Translations under genes and position numbers: made by a program
Source of the DNA: CAYLLT01 sp964591605
GTDB lineage: Bacteria > Planctomycetota > Phycisphaerae > UBA1845 > PWPN01
Direction of reading: 5' to 3'
NCBI GenBank assembly: GCA_964591605.1
Contig: CAZQEN010000177.1
Span: 1 to 15,231, forward strand
DNA length: 15,231 nucleotides
Shown: one piece after another, positions 1-6,256 of the stretch
Layout: the number at the start of each line of letters is the position of its first letter
How positions within the stretch are numbered: position 1 is the stretch's first letter
Notes under the pieces: generated by a model
What the model was told of the DNA's origin: nothing
Seen by the model: the letters and a program-made list of their open reading frames with translations, nothing else
Databases searched by the model: none

Positions 1-4
1 GGAC

Positions 5-1510
5 CTACAGGTGTTCCATCGCACCGCGCATGCCGTAACGCCCGATGAGTTCGAGGTCCGCGGCGACCTGGTGAGCAAGGCCGGCGATGGTGTTCAGGTC
101 CATATCCCACAGCTTCTCTGACGACAGCACGGTTCGGGCGAGCGTCATTGCGTCGTGCTGCTCCTCGTATGCCTTCCACGCCTGACTGAGCAGGCCCAGC
201 GCTTCGGGCGTGTCGCGCAGTTGGTAGGGCTGGCCCCCACGTGTGCCGATCCCGACGCCATCTTCATTCACACGAACACGGTACAGCACGATCAGCGCGG
301 CCAGTGAGAACGAGAGCCGCCGCGGCAGCCGCTCAAACGTGCCCACATACTGCTGCAGCGACGGGAGCACCCGTACCTTCCATTTAGAGGTGCTATTGAG
401 CGAAATGCTGAGCAGACGATGCTGGATCGTCGGGTTGCGGAAACGGGTGAGCACATCGGCGGCAAACTCACGGGTTTCCCGCGCTTCGAGCGTCGGCAGG
501 ATCTCACCGCAGAGTGCGTCCTGCAGGAAGCCGGAGAGCAGCGGATCGTTCATGGTCTGCAGAACCGTGTCGCAACCGGCCAGATACGCGACCGGCGTCA
601 TGATCGTGTGCGCCCCGTTCAGGATGCGCACCTTCCGCGTGCGGTAGGGTGCGAGATCGTCGGTCCGGCGGACGTTGAGGCCGGCTTGTTCGAACGGGAG
701 CTCGCAGGCAAGCTCCGATGGCCCCTCGATGATCCAACTGTGATACCATTCGCAGGCAACAAGAAGCGAATCCCGATAACCGAGCTGTGCTTGCAGGCGA
801 TCGGCCTCGGTTGTCGGGTAGCCGGTCACGATGCGGTCCACCAGCGTGTTGCAGAAGATGCACTTCTCGCTGATCCACTTCGTGAGGTCATCGCCGAGCC
901 GCCAGTCGGCGGCATGCCGCAGAACGATCTCCCGCAACAGCCGGCCGTTGTTCTCGGTGAGCTCGCAGGGAAGCAAGACCAGGCCCGCGTTTCGGGCGCC
1001 GCGGCAGTTCACGAACCGGTGGTGCAGCAGCGCGGTCATCTGGGCCGGGAAGCTGGAAGGACAGCCCTGGGGGACCGAGTCGATCGGTTGAAACACGATC
1101 CCCGCCTCGGTCGTGTTCGACACCACGAACCGCAGCTCCGGCCGGGCGGCGAGGGCCAGGAGATCACTCCACTCGGCGTAGGGATTGATGGTCTTGGTCA
1201 CGCACGTGACCAGGTCTGTCTTTTCGACGAGTACGTCGGACTCGAGCCCGCGCTGCAGCACGGTGTAGCACCCGTCCTGCTCGCGAAAGGCCTGAAGCGT
1301 GCGGCTGCCGGGCGTCGCCTGGGCGACGGCGATCGACCCGTGAAAGAGCCCGCAACGGTTCATGCGCTCGAACATCCACCCGCAGAACGCACGCAGGAAA
1401 TTGCCCGTGCCGATCTGCAGCACCCGGACCGGCGCCGACCGGATGGCGTCCAGCCGTTCGGCTTCTGGCGACAACTGCCGTGCGACATTCAGCGTCAAGC
1501 GCGGAAGCAT
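5..1510 (-). CDS. uxaB: Tagaturonate reductase-type mannitol dehydrogenase family protein
   Basis: Predicted 501-aa cytoplasmic NAD-dependent oxidoreductase of the mannitol dehydrogenase/altronate oxidoreductase family, which interconverts tagaturonate and altronate in hexuronate breakdown. The N-terminal Rossmann domain opens with VRVLQIGTGNFLRAF (residues 28-42), which is typical of UxaB. The catalytic signature KVRILNGAHT holds Lys293, Asn298 and His301. The length is close to the roughly 480-500 aa usual for UxaB. I chose the ATG at 1510; the reading frame runs to 1564, but the extra 18 residues are arginine/cysteine-rich and unlike the family. There is no clear Shine-Dalgarno site. A GATAAT box on the minus strand (1517-1522) lies just upstream, so a very short or absent leader is possible. 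The gene diverges from the RNase HII-like gene. No uxaA, uxaC or kdgK homologue is visible, so the rest of the pathway must lie elsewhere. A related fructuronate reductase role cannot be excluded. Confidence 0.82.
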   Translation of the reverse strand: MLPRLTLNVARQLSPEAERLDAIRSAPVRVLQIGTGNFLRAFCGWMFERMNRCGLFHGSIAVAQATPGSRTLQAFREQDGCYTVLQRGLESDVLVEKTDLVTCVTKTINPYAEWSDLLALAARPELRFVVSNTTEAGIVFQPIDSVPQGCPSSFPAQMTALLHHRFVNCRGARNAGLVLLPCELTENNGRLLREIVLRHAADWRLGDDLTKWISEKCIFCNTLVDRIVTGYPTTEADRLQAQLGYRDSLLVACEWYHSWIIEGPSELACELPFEQAGLNVRRTDDLAPYRTRKVRILNGAHTIMTPVAYLAGCDTVLQTMNDPLLSGFLQDALCGEILPTLEARETREFAADVLTRFRNPTIQHRLLSISLNSTSKWKVRVLPSLQQYVGTFERLPRRLSFSLAALIVLYRVRVNEDGVGIGTRGGQPYQLRDTPEALGLLSQAWKAYEEQHDAMTLARTVLSSEKLWDMDLNTIAGLAHQVAADLELIGRYGMRGAMEHL

Positions 1511-1570
1511 GGATCCATTATCCGGCAAGCGTTCCTGAGCACCAGTGCAGCACGGACGCCGCAACGCTCA

Positions 1571-1627
1571 GGGTGTGGCACAGGCGTTTCGCCTGTGGTG
1601 CGCCGCAGAGACGGCGGTGCCACACCC
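1571..1627. repeat. 57-bp nested palindromic element (three-way-junction fold)
   Basis: Perfect 11-bp terminal inverted repeats GGGTGTGGCAC (1571-1581) and GTGCCACACCC (1617-1627) enclose two smaller hairpins: CAGGCG-TTT-CGCCTG (1581-1595) and CGCCG-CAGAGA-CGGCG (1601-1616). A single strand could fold into a three-armed structure. The left half (TGTGG..CAGGCGT.TCGCCTG, 1574-1595) recurs at 12629-12650 with 3 mismatches in 22. It sits in the divergent gap between the tagaturonate reductase and RNase HII-like genes. Confidence 0.85.
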
Positions 1628-1706
1628 AGGCATTCTCCCACCAGCGGCGATGCCCACGTGCCGGGCGGAAACTCACAATCGGCTCTGATCCGGCGCGGCC
1701 GGGCGC

Positions 1707-1735
1707 TTGAGGGGTGCGGCCGGGTGGGGTATGAA
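1707..1735 (+). promoter_or_regulatory. Candidate sigma-70 promoter of the RNase HII-like gene
   Basis: TTGAGG (1707-1712) and TATGAA (1730-1735) are separated by 17 bp, each matching four of six consensus positions. Transcription would start near 1742 and give a leader of about 30 nt, with GGAG at 1759-1762 placed 9 nt before the chosen ATG. In a GC-rich gap this could be chance. Confidence 0.35.
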
Positions 1736-1771
1736 GCCGGGAGGTGCGTTTCTTTCGTGGAGACGGTGCGG

Positions 1772-2773
1772 ATGGAGTCGGCCATCATTGTGGGCATCGA
1801 CGAAGCAGGCTACGGGCCGCTGCTCGGGCCGCTCGTGGTCTCCGCCGTCGCCTTCGAGGTGCCCGCCGACTGCGTGCGCGAGGCCGAAAATGCCGCCGAC
1901 GGCCCGGATCTCTGGAACCTCCTCCGCGCCGGCGTCTCGCGCAAGCCCCTCAAGCGCGGCAGCCGCCTGGCCGTCGCTGACAGCAAAAAGCTCCATGATT
2001 CCGCGGATCACGAGAACGGCCTCAAGCTGCTCGAACAGGCCGCTCTGGCCTTTGTGATGCAGGACAGCCCCGCCCCGGCCACGCTCCGCGATCTGCTCGG
2101 CCGCCTCTGCCCCGCCATCTGCGACGAGCTGGGAATCTACCCCTGGTATGCGCCCCATGAACTGCGGCTCCCCCTTCAGTGCACGCCGGAGGGGCTCGGG
2201 CCGCAGCGCAACGCCCTGCGCGTCGTGATGGAGAAGGCGTGCGTGCGATTCCGCGGGGCGTTCGTGGAGGTCGTGCCCGAGGGGCATTTCAACCGCATGG
2301 TCGAGGCCACGCGCAACAAGAGCGTCGTCCTCTTCACCCAGACGCTGCGCCTGATCACCCGCCTGACCGCCGCGCTCGACGGCCGGCCCATGCGCATCTG
2401 GGCCGACCGCCACGGCGGGCGTGTCAGCTACCGCCGCCCCCTCATGACCGCCTTCGAGGATGCCCCGCTCGAGGTGATCGACGAATCACCCGATCACAGT
2501 GCCTATCGCCTCCGCCGCGAGCGCTCGCCGTTCGTCATCCGCTTCATGACCGGCGGCGAGTCGAAGCAGCTCCCCGTCGCCCTCGCCAGCATCTTCAGCA
2601 AATACGTCCGCGAGCTCTTCATGAAGTGCTTCAACCGCTACTGGACCGCCCAGCTCGCCGACCTCAAGCCGACGGCTGGTTACTACCAGGACGGCCAGCG
2701 CTTCCTCGCCGACATCAACCCCCTCCTCGTCCGCCAGCAGCTCGACCGCAACCGACTCGTGCGCCTGGTGTAA
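1772..2773 (+). CDS. Divergent ribonuclease HII-like protein
   Basis: A 333-aa protein with RNase HII hallmarks in the right order. The N-terminal VGIDEAGYGPLLGPLVV (residues 7-23) carries the first two acidic residues, Asp10 and Glu11. VADSKKL (68-74) matches the DSK motif. An Asp in WADRHGG (Asp212) and Glu263 in GGESKQLPVALASIFSK fit the remaining two metal-binding positions and the conserved C-terminal helix. RNase HII cuts RNA embedded in DNA at the RNA-DNA junction. Two features are odd: the usual GRG substrate-sensing motif reads GYG, and the protein is over 100 residues longer than standard RNase HII (about 200 aa), with insertions between the motifs. I chose the ATG at 1772 because GGAG lies 9 nt upstream and the homology starts at residue 5; the open frame extending back to 419 is antisense to the preceding gene. 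It could be a diverged RNase HII paralogue with altered specificity. Confidence 0.75.
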   Translation: MESAIIVGIDEAGYGPLLGPLVVSAVAFEVPADCVREAENAADGPDLWNLLRAGVSRKPLKRGSRLAVADSKKLHDSADHENGLKLLEQAALAFVMQDSPAPATLRDLLGRLCPAICDELGIYPWYAPHELRLPLQCTPEGLGPQRNALRVVMEKACVRFRGAFVEVVPEGHFNRMVEATRNKSVVLFTQTLRLITRLTAALDGRPMRIWADRHGGRVSYRRPLMTAFEDAPLEVIDESPDHSAYRLRRERSPFVIRFMTGGESKQLPVALASIFSKYVRELFMKCFNRYWTAQLADLKPTAGYYQDGQRFLADINPLLVRQQLDRNRLVRLV

Positions 2774-2824
2774 CCGCAGCGCGCGCTCGCGCACCGCCCT
2801 GTGCGCGTGTCCACGCCAGCGCGG

Positions 2825-2830
2825 TACAAT
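2825..2830 (+). promoter_or_regulatory. Possible -10 box for tRNA-Leu
   Basis: TACAAT matches five of six -10 positions and lies 42 bp before the tRNA. No convincing -35 hexamer is present 16-18 bp upstream, so this is weak. Confidence 0.25.
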
Positions 2831-2845
2831 AACTCCCGGCCAACT

Positions 2846-2868
2846 CGCCGGGCTTACCGAGCCCGGCG
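2846..2868. other. 9-bp GC hairpin ahead of tRNA-Leu
   Basis: CGCCGGGCT and AGCCCGGCG form a perfect 9-bp stem with a 5-nt TACCG loop. It ends 4 bp before the tRNA 5' end and lies 72 bp after the RNase HII-like stop codon. It lacks a following T-run, so it is not a standard intrinsic terminator. It may instead shape the tRNA 5' leader. Confidence 0.5.
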
Positions 2869-2872
2869 GCTC

Positions 2873-2954
2873 GCGCGAGTGGCGGAACTGGCAGACGCGC
2901 AGGATTTAGGTTCCTGTGCCGAAAGGCGTGTGGGTTCGAGTCCCACCTCGCGCA
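2873..2954 (+). tRNA. tRNA-Leu (anticodon UAG)
   Basis: Acceptor stem GCGCGAG (2873-2879) pairs perfectly with CTCGCGC (2947-2953), and A2954 is the discriminator base. The anticodon arm CAGGA-TTTAGGT-TCCTG reads TAG. A long variable arm built on GCCGAAAGGC marks this as a class II tRNA. The T arm GTGGG-TTCGAGT-CCCAC is canonical. The 3' CCA is not encoded and must be added after transcription. The tRNA borders an accessory region with toxin-antitoxin and defence-gene remnants. No second copy of its 3' end (an attachment-site signature) is visible in the window. Confidence 0.96.
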
Positions 2955-3088
2955 ATCAGTTGAACCAGAATAGTTTACAGATCAAGGTGGCTACAAGCCG
3001 GCAGCGCGTCGGATGCCCTCCGCGCCCTGCTGGACGCCAAGCTCCAGCGCAGAGTCCGTGACACCCTGGGTGGGCGACGATGCCGCCC

Positions 3089-3162
3089 ATTGTGGTGTCC
3101 CGATGCATCGGGATCTTCCCGGCGCGCCGGGACACGTGCAGGCGGGACGATTGCACCACAAT
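3089..3162. repeat. 74-bp nested palindromic element with two 16-bp palindromes
   Basis: Outer 9-bp inverted repeats ATTGTGGTG (3089-3097) and CACCACAAT (3154-3162) enclose two perfect palindromes, TCCCGATGCATCGGGA (3098-3113) and TCCCGGCGCGCCGGGA (3117-3132). GTGTCCCG (3095-3102) can also pair with CGGGACAC (3128-3135), giving an alternative larger hairpin. The second palindrome core recurs at 12659-12672 and 15189-15202. Confidence 0.85.
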
Positions 3163-3183
3163 CACCCCGACCCGCGGATTGCG

Positions 3184-3282
3184 TCACGGAACCTCCAGCG
3201 CAGCCTTGATCTGCTCCGGCTCGCCAACGCCCTTTCGGCGCTTTATCCTCGTGATTCGGTCGAAGAGCGGCTCCTGGACGCC
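3184..3282 (-). pseudogene. Possible C-terminal gene remnant, unidentified
   Basis: On the minus strand this stretch encodes about 32 residues ending in TGA, including LFDRITRIKRRKGVG and EPEQIKAALEVP. It has high G/C at third codon positions and a charged, soluble-protein composition. Upstream, the frame loses this character and meets a TAG just inside the start of the MNT gene, so no start codon is available. It may be the tail of an older gene cut off when the toxin-antitoxin pair arrived. I cannot name the family, and chance is possible. Confidence 0.25.
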
Positions 3283-3317
3283 ATGCCGCTGGCCGTGCCG
3301 GGGTGATGGAGAACCCT

Positions 3318-3653
3318 ATGCCTGTCAAATCAAAGAAGAGTATACCGCCTGTTATCCGTCGGATGGTCCGCCGGATCGTGGAGCAGTTCGACCCGGAGCG
3401 GATCATCCTCTTTGGATCACGCGCTCGGGGGGACGCCGGCCCGCACAGCGATGTGGACCTTCTCGTGGTGATGCCGGTGGAAGGGTCCAAACGGGAGAAA
3501 GCCGTCGAGATCGGCGTCGCTCTGCACGATCTGAAGGTGGCTAAAGACGTGACCGTGGTTCGCCCGGAGGAGTTTGAGTGGCGAAAGAAAGTTATCGGAA
3601 CTCTTGAATGGCCCGCAGCCCGCGAGGGCAAGGTGTTGTATGCCCGCTCGTGA
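3318..3653 (+). CDS. MNT-type nucleotidyltransferase antitoxin
   Basis: A 111-aa minimal nucleotidyltransferase. The motif LFGSRARGDAGPHSDVDLLV (residues 31-50) supplies the GSxxxG loop and the first two catalytic aspartates, Asp45 and Asp47. Asp77 in KDVTVV fits the third. In MNT/HEPN systems such proteins act as antitoxins, in studied cases by adding AMP to the HEPN partner. I chose the ATG at 3318 because GGAG (3308-3311) lies 6 nt upstream; ATG 3306 would add four residues. It overlaps the HEPN gene by 14 nt, which suggests translational coupling. The start of the gene is richer in A and T than its surroundings, consistent with acquisition by transfer. The intact catalytic residues suggest it is functional. 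Confidence 0.85.
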   Translation: MPVKSKKSIPPVIRRMVRRIVEQFDPERIILFGSRARGDAGPHSDVDLLVVMPVEGSKREKAVEIGVALHDLKVAKDVTVVRPEEFEWRKKVIGTLEWPAAREGKVLYARS

Positions 3654-4065
3654 CCCGGTAGCTGATGTAGTCCGGGAGTGGGTGATCAAGGCCGAAAATG
3701 ATCTGAAAACCGCGGTCCAGACCCTCAAGCTGGGCTCCAAATGCCCGACCGACACGGTGGCGTTTCACGCCCAGCAGTGTGCGGAGAAGTATCTGAAAGC
3801 GCTGCTGGTGCTGCGCAGCACGGCGTTTCCCAGAATCCATGATCTGGAGGCGCTCGTGCGACTGACGCCTTCGGGCGTTCTGGCCAACTGGCCATTGGAG
3901 GAGCAGCGCAGACTGACCGCCTATGCGACGCTCACCCGCTGTCCGGGTGATTATGAGCCGATCAGTTCGTCCGAAGCCCGTCAAGCCGTACGAATTGCCC
4001 GGCGCGTGCGAAAGGAGATTCGGGCGCTCCTGCCCGCGAAGGTGCTCCGGCGACGCAGGAAGTGA
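3640..4065 (+). CDS. HEPN domain protein, toxin partner of MNT
   Basis: A 141-aa HEPN protein. The core helix AFHAQQCAEKYLKALLV (residues 41-57) is followed by IHDLEALV (66-73), the usual HEPN layout, and a later LTRCPGDYEPIS (98-109) corresponds to the conserved RYPG-type segment with Tyr replaced by Cys. HEPN proteins of this type are commonly RNases inhibited by the adjacent nucleotidyltransferase. The start at ATG 3640 overlaps the MNT stop; the longer frame from 3574 is antitoxin sequence in another phase. The tail is strongly basic (RRRRK). RNase activity cannot be read off directly, because the classic Rx4-6H spacing is not clear here. Confidence 0.82.
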   Translation: MPARDPVADVVREWVIKAENDLKTAVQTLKLGSKCPTDTVAFHAQQCAEKYLKALLVLRSTAFPRIHDLEALVRLTPSGVLANWPLEEQRRLTAYATLTRCPGDYEPISSSEARQAVRIARRVRKEIRALLPAKVLRRRRK

Positions 4066-4143
4066 ATGGCCACCGGGGGGTCGTGTGCTCGGCACGATCC
4101 GGCTTGGGCGGAATTCAGAAAGGCTCACACACCGGAATCACCC

Positions 4144-4314
4144 ATGCGCGAGAAACCGACGCTCCGCCAGCCGCGAACAGCCGAGGACTACCTGAATGCG
4201 GCCGAGACCAGGAGGCGATGGGAAAAGAACAAGTTCTTCGAACTATCGGTGAAAGAACAGCAGGCGGGGCGAGATCCGCGCAAGGCATTCGAGGACCGGG
4301 GCTGGGAACCATGA
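4144..4314 (+). CDS. Small hypothetical protein (56 aa)
   Basis: I do not recognise this protein. It is 56 aa, highly charged and predicted helical (segments such as AEDYLNAAETRRRWEKNKFF), with no signal peptide or membrane segment. The frame is open back to an ATG at 4066 directly after the HEPN stop, but the extra 26 residues look non-coding, so I prefer ATG 4144. No strong ribosome-binding site precedes it. It lies between the HEPN gene and the DUF499 remnant and reads in the same direction, so it could be a third component of the toxin-antitoxin unit or an accessory protein of the lost DUF499 system. Confidence 0.5.
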   Translation: MREKPTLRQPRTAEDYLNAAETRRRWEKNKFFELSVKEQQAGRDPRKAFEDRGWEP

Positions 4315-4349
4315 CTGCGCCATCCTTCGGCCGTTGACGAGGAGCAGTG

Positions 4350-4577
4350 ATGAAGCCCTGGCACTGAATCGCCATACCCCGTCAGGAAGTCCGGGAAGGA
4401 CGATCGCTCAACCGGGACGAGTTCGCCACTGCGTTGGAGCAGGTGGTCGCCGGGACGGCACGCAAGGATTACACCGACCCGACGGAGCTCTTCAATGCGC
4501 CGCGACAAAACGAACCCGATTTCCGCTCCGCGCCGGCCCGGGACCCCACGCACCGCAAGCACAGCGGACGGATTTGA
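4350..4577 (+). pseudogene. Broken N-terminal remnant of a DUF499-type ATPase
   Basis: A strong ribosome-binding site (GAGGAG, 4339-4344) precedes ATG 4350, which reads MKPWH and then an in-frame TGA (4365-4367). The same frame continues with IAIPRQEVREGRSLNRDEFA and a later DYTDPTELF. This matches my recollection of the N terminus of DUF499-family ATPases of anti-phage gene clusters (MKPWxR...REG...F...L..V..G....Y.DP..FF). The premature stop falls where the family usually has Arg, so a single CGA to TGA change would explain it. Resemblance ends near 4493 and the frame stops at 4575-4577. The bulk of such a protein (around 1000 residues) is missing. The family call is from memory, not a search. 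Confidence 0.6.
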
Positions 4578-4617
4578 GCCTTCCGCGGATTCCGCGTATT
4601 CTGCGCTCCCACGGGTA

Positions 4618-4674
4618 GCGCGGCAGAGGGCCGCGCGGAGCAGATGACCGCAGGGGTTCAACACAGCGAACCCC
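4618..4674. other. Two successive hairpins after the DUF499 remnant
   Basis: GCGCGGC-AGAGG-GCCGCGC (4618-4636) and GGGGTTC-AACACAGC-GAACCCC (4653-4674) are both perfect 7-bp stems. Neither is followed by a T-run. They separate the accessory pocket from the promoter of the Gfo/Idh gene and may insulate it. Confidence 0.45.
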
Positions 4675-4686
4675 GATACCCTCAGG

Positions 4687-4734
4687 GTAATGAACGCAAC
4701 ATCTGTGCATATAATAACTTAGAACTCAGAACTC
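4687..4734 (+). promoter_or_regulatory. Candidate promoter and operator of the Tat-Gfo/Idh gene
   Basis: A perfect TATAAT (4710-4715) lies in a locally AT-rich stretch about 70 bp before the start codon. The -35 position for 17-bp spacing (4687-4692) is poor in consensus and overlaps the end of the palindrome TACCCT-C-AGGGTA (4677-4689), an operator-like arrangement. Immediately downstream, AGAACTC is repeated in tandem (4721-4727, 4728-4734) at the expected transcription start. Confidence 0.5.
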
Positions 4735-4786
4735 GCGACCGGGAAGCGTCTCCGACACGCTCCCCTCCTTGCCTCTGGAGACACGA

Positions 4787-6172
4787 ATGCCGGAAATCCG
4801 TCAGACCACTCGACGAAATCTGCTCAAGGCCTCCGCCCTCACCCTCGCCGGTCTGACGACCCGCCGTCGGGTCTGGGGAAGCAGCTCGCAGCCGGCCCAT
4901 GAAACGCTCGGCGTCGCCGTCGTCGGCGTCGACGGCCAGGGCTTCTGGAACCTCCATCAGCTCCTCCAGGCCGGCGCCGCCGTCGTCGCGCTCTGCGACG
5001 TGGACGAGCGCCGCGCCGCCGAAGCCCGCAAGCTCTGCCCGAACGCCCGCTTCTTCGTCGATTTCCGCAGAATGCTCGACGAAGCGGACAGAGATATCGA
5101 CGCCGTCCTCGTCGCCACCCCCGACCACACGCACGCGGTCGCCACCCTCGCCGCCCTCCACGCCGGGAAGCACGTCTACTGCGAAAAACCGCTGACCCAC
5201 ACCGTCTGGGAAGCCCGGCAGGTCATCGCCGCCGCCCGCAGATACAACCGCGTCACCCAGATGGGCACCCAGATCCACGCGGGCAGCAACTACCGCCGTG
5301 TCGTCGAGCTGATTCGCACGGGGGCCATCGGCCGTGTCCGCGAGGTCCACGTCTGGTGCCCGACCGTCTGGTCCGGCGGCCAGCGCCCGGCCGAATCGCC
5401 CATCCCGCCCGGCCTGCACTGGGATCTCTGGCTCGGACCGGCCCCCGACCGCCCCTACGCCGACAAGGCCTACACCCCCGCCGCCTGGCGCGGCTGGTGG
5501 GACTTTGGCGGCGGCGGCCATGCCGACATGGCCTGCCACTTCATCGATTTGCCCTTCTGGGCCCTCGGCCTGGGCCATCCCCGCACCGTCGAGGCCGATG
5601 GGCCGCCGGTGGACGCCGAATCCACCCCTGACCGGCTCACCGTCCGCTACGAATTCCCGGCCCCCTCTGCCGGCAGCTTCGGAGCCGCGTCGGCCAGCCC
5701 GGACCACGCACCCCTCAGGCTGGTCTGGTCGGTCGGCACCAACCAGCCGCACGACCCAATCCCGACCCGCCCGGCCGAAGCGGGCCAGACTCCACCCCAG
5801 CACAAAATCCCGGGCTGGGGCGACGGCGTCCTGTTCGTCGGAGAGAAGGGCATGCTGGTATCTGACTACGGCCGCCACCAGCTCCTGCCGGTCGACGACT
5901 TCGCCGGCTTCACGCCGCCCGACCCCTTCATCCGCGACTCCATTGGCCACCACCGCGAGTTCGTCGAGGCCTGCAAAGGACGCGGCCGCACCTCATGCCC
6001 CTTCGACTACTCCGGCGTGCTCACCCAGGCCGTCCTCCTGGGCAACGTCGCTTACCGCAGCGGCCGCCGGATCGAGTGGGACCCCGTCCACATGAAGATC
6101 CCCAACGCCCCCGAGGCCGAAAAGTACCTCACCCACCCCTACCGCGACGGCTGGGGGCCCGCCCGGATCTGA
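4787..6172 (+). CDS. Tat-exported Gfo/Idh/MocA family oxidoreductase
   Basis: A 461-aa dehydrogenase-like protein. The N terminus TTRRNLLKASALTLAGL (residues 7-23) is a twin-arginine signal, so it is probably exported folded with its nucleotide bound. The Rossmann fold follows (VAVVGVDGQGFWN, 43-55; ALCDVDERRA, 69-78), then HVYCEKPL (129-136) with catalytic Lys134. The C-terminal half holds the motif WDFGGGGHADMACHFID (238-254) with the conserved His251. Members oxidise or otherwise transform sugars; the exact substrate cannot be read here. I chose ATG 4787 because GGAG lies 6 nt upstream. The gene stands alone on the plus strand with its own promoter. Many secreted planctomycete paralogues accompany DUF1080 proteins, and one of those lies about 5 kb downstream. 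Confidence 0.88.
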   Translation: MPEIRQTTRRNLLKASALTLAGLTTRRRVWGSSSQPAHETLGVAVVGVDGQGFWNLHQLLQAGAAVVALCDVDERRAAEARKLCPNARFFVDFRRMLDEADRDIDAVLVATPDHTHAVATLAALHAGKHVYCEKPLTHTVWEARQVIAAARRYNRVTQMGTQIHAGSNYRRVVELIRTGAIGRVREVHVWCPTVWSGGQRPAESPIPPGLHWDLWLGPAPDRPYADKAYTPAAWRGWWDFGGGGHADMACHFIDLPFWALGLGHPRTVEADGPPVDAESTPDRLTVRYEFPAPSAGSFGAASASPDHAPLRLVWSVGTNQPHDPIPTRPAEAGQTPPQHKIPGWGDGVLFVGEKGMLVSDYGRHQLLPVDDFAGFTPPDPFIRDSIGHHREFVEACKGRGRTSCPFDYSGVLTQAVLLGNVAYRSGRRIEWDPVHMKIPNAPEAEKYLTHPYRDGWGPARI

Positions 6173-6256
6173 CTCAACCTTCAGCCGCGGCTTACGCAGC
6201 GCCCGCACCCCACGGTAGCCGGCCTCGCCCAACGACAGCCGAGTCCGAGCCCGTCA

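Larger units (their letters stand above)
2955..3317. other. Gene-poor gap after tRNA-Leu
   Basis: No complete gene is supported here. The gap holds the nested palindrome at 3089-3162 and, on the minus strand at 3184-3282, a short stretch with protein-like composition that may be a gene remnant. The plus frame ending in TGA at 3304-3306 is open back to at least 3013. It runs through the palindrome, so I do not call it as a gene. Confidence 0.6.

Noticed and set aside
419..1771. Plus-strand extension making a 784-aa protein ahead of the RNase HII-like domain
   Set aside because: It is antisense to the well-supported tagaturonate reductase gene and then runs through the palindromic repeat; family homology begins only at 1772 with a ribosome-binding site.
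3013..3306. Plus-strand frame ending just before the MNT gene, with a coupled stop
   Set aside because: The end looks faintly protein-like, but the frame crosses the nested palindrome, has no good start, and competes with a better coding signal on the minus strand.
2975..3631. 218-aa minus-strand open frame
   Set aside because: Overlaps the MNT gene, whose catalytic motifs are intact on the other strand, and has no coherent composition.
4682..5953. 423-aa minus-strand open frame
   Set aside because: Antisense to the Gfo/Idh gene; its Gly/Ala/Val/Asp-rich composition is what a GC-rich gene gives in its complementary frame.
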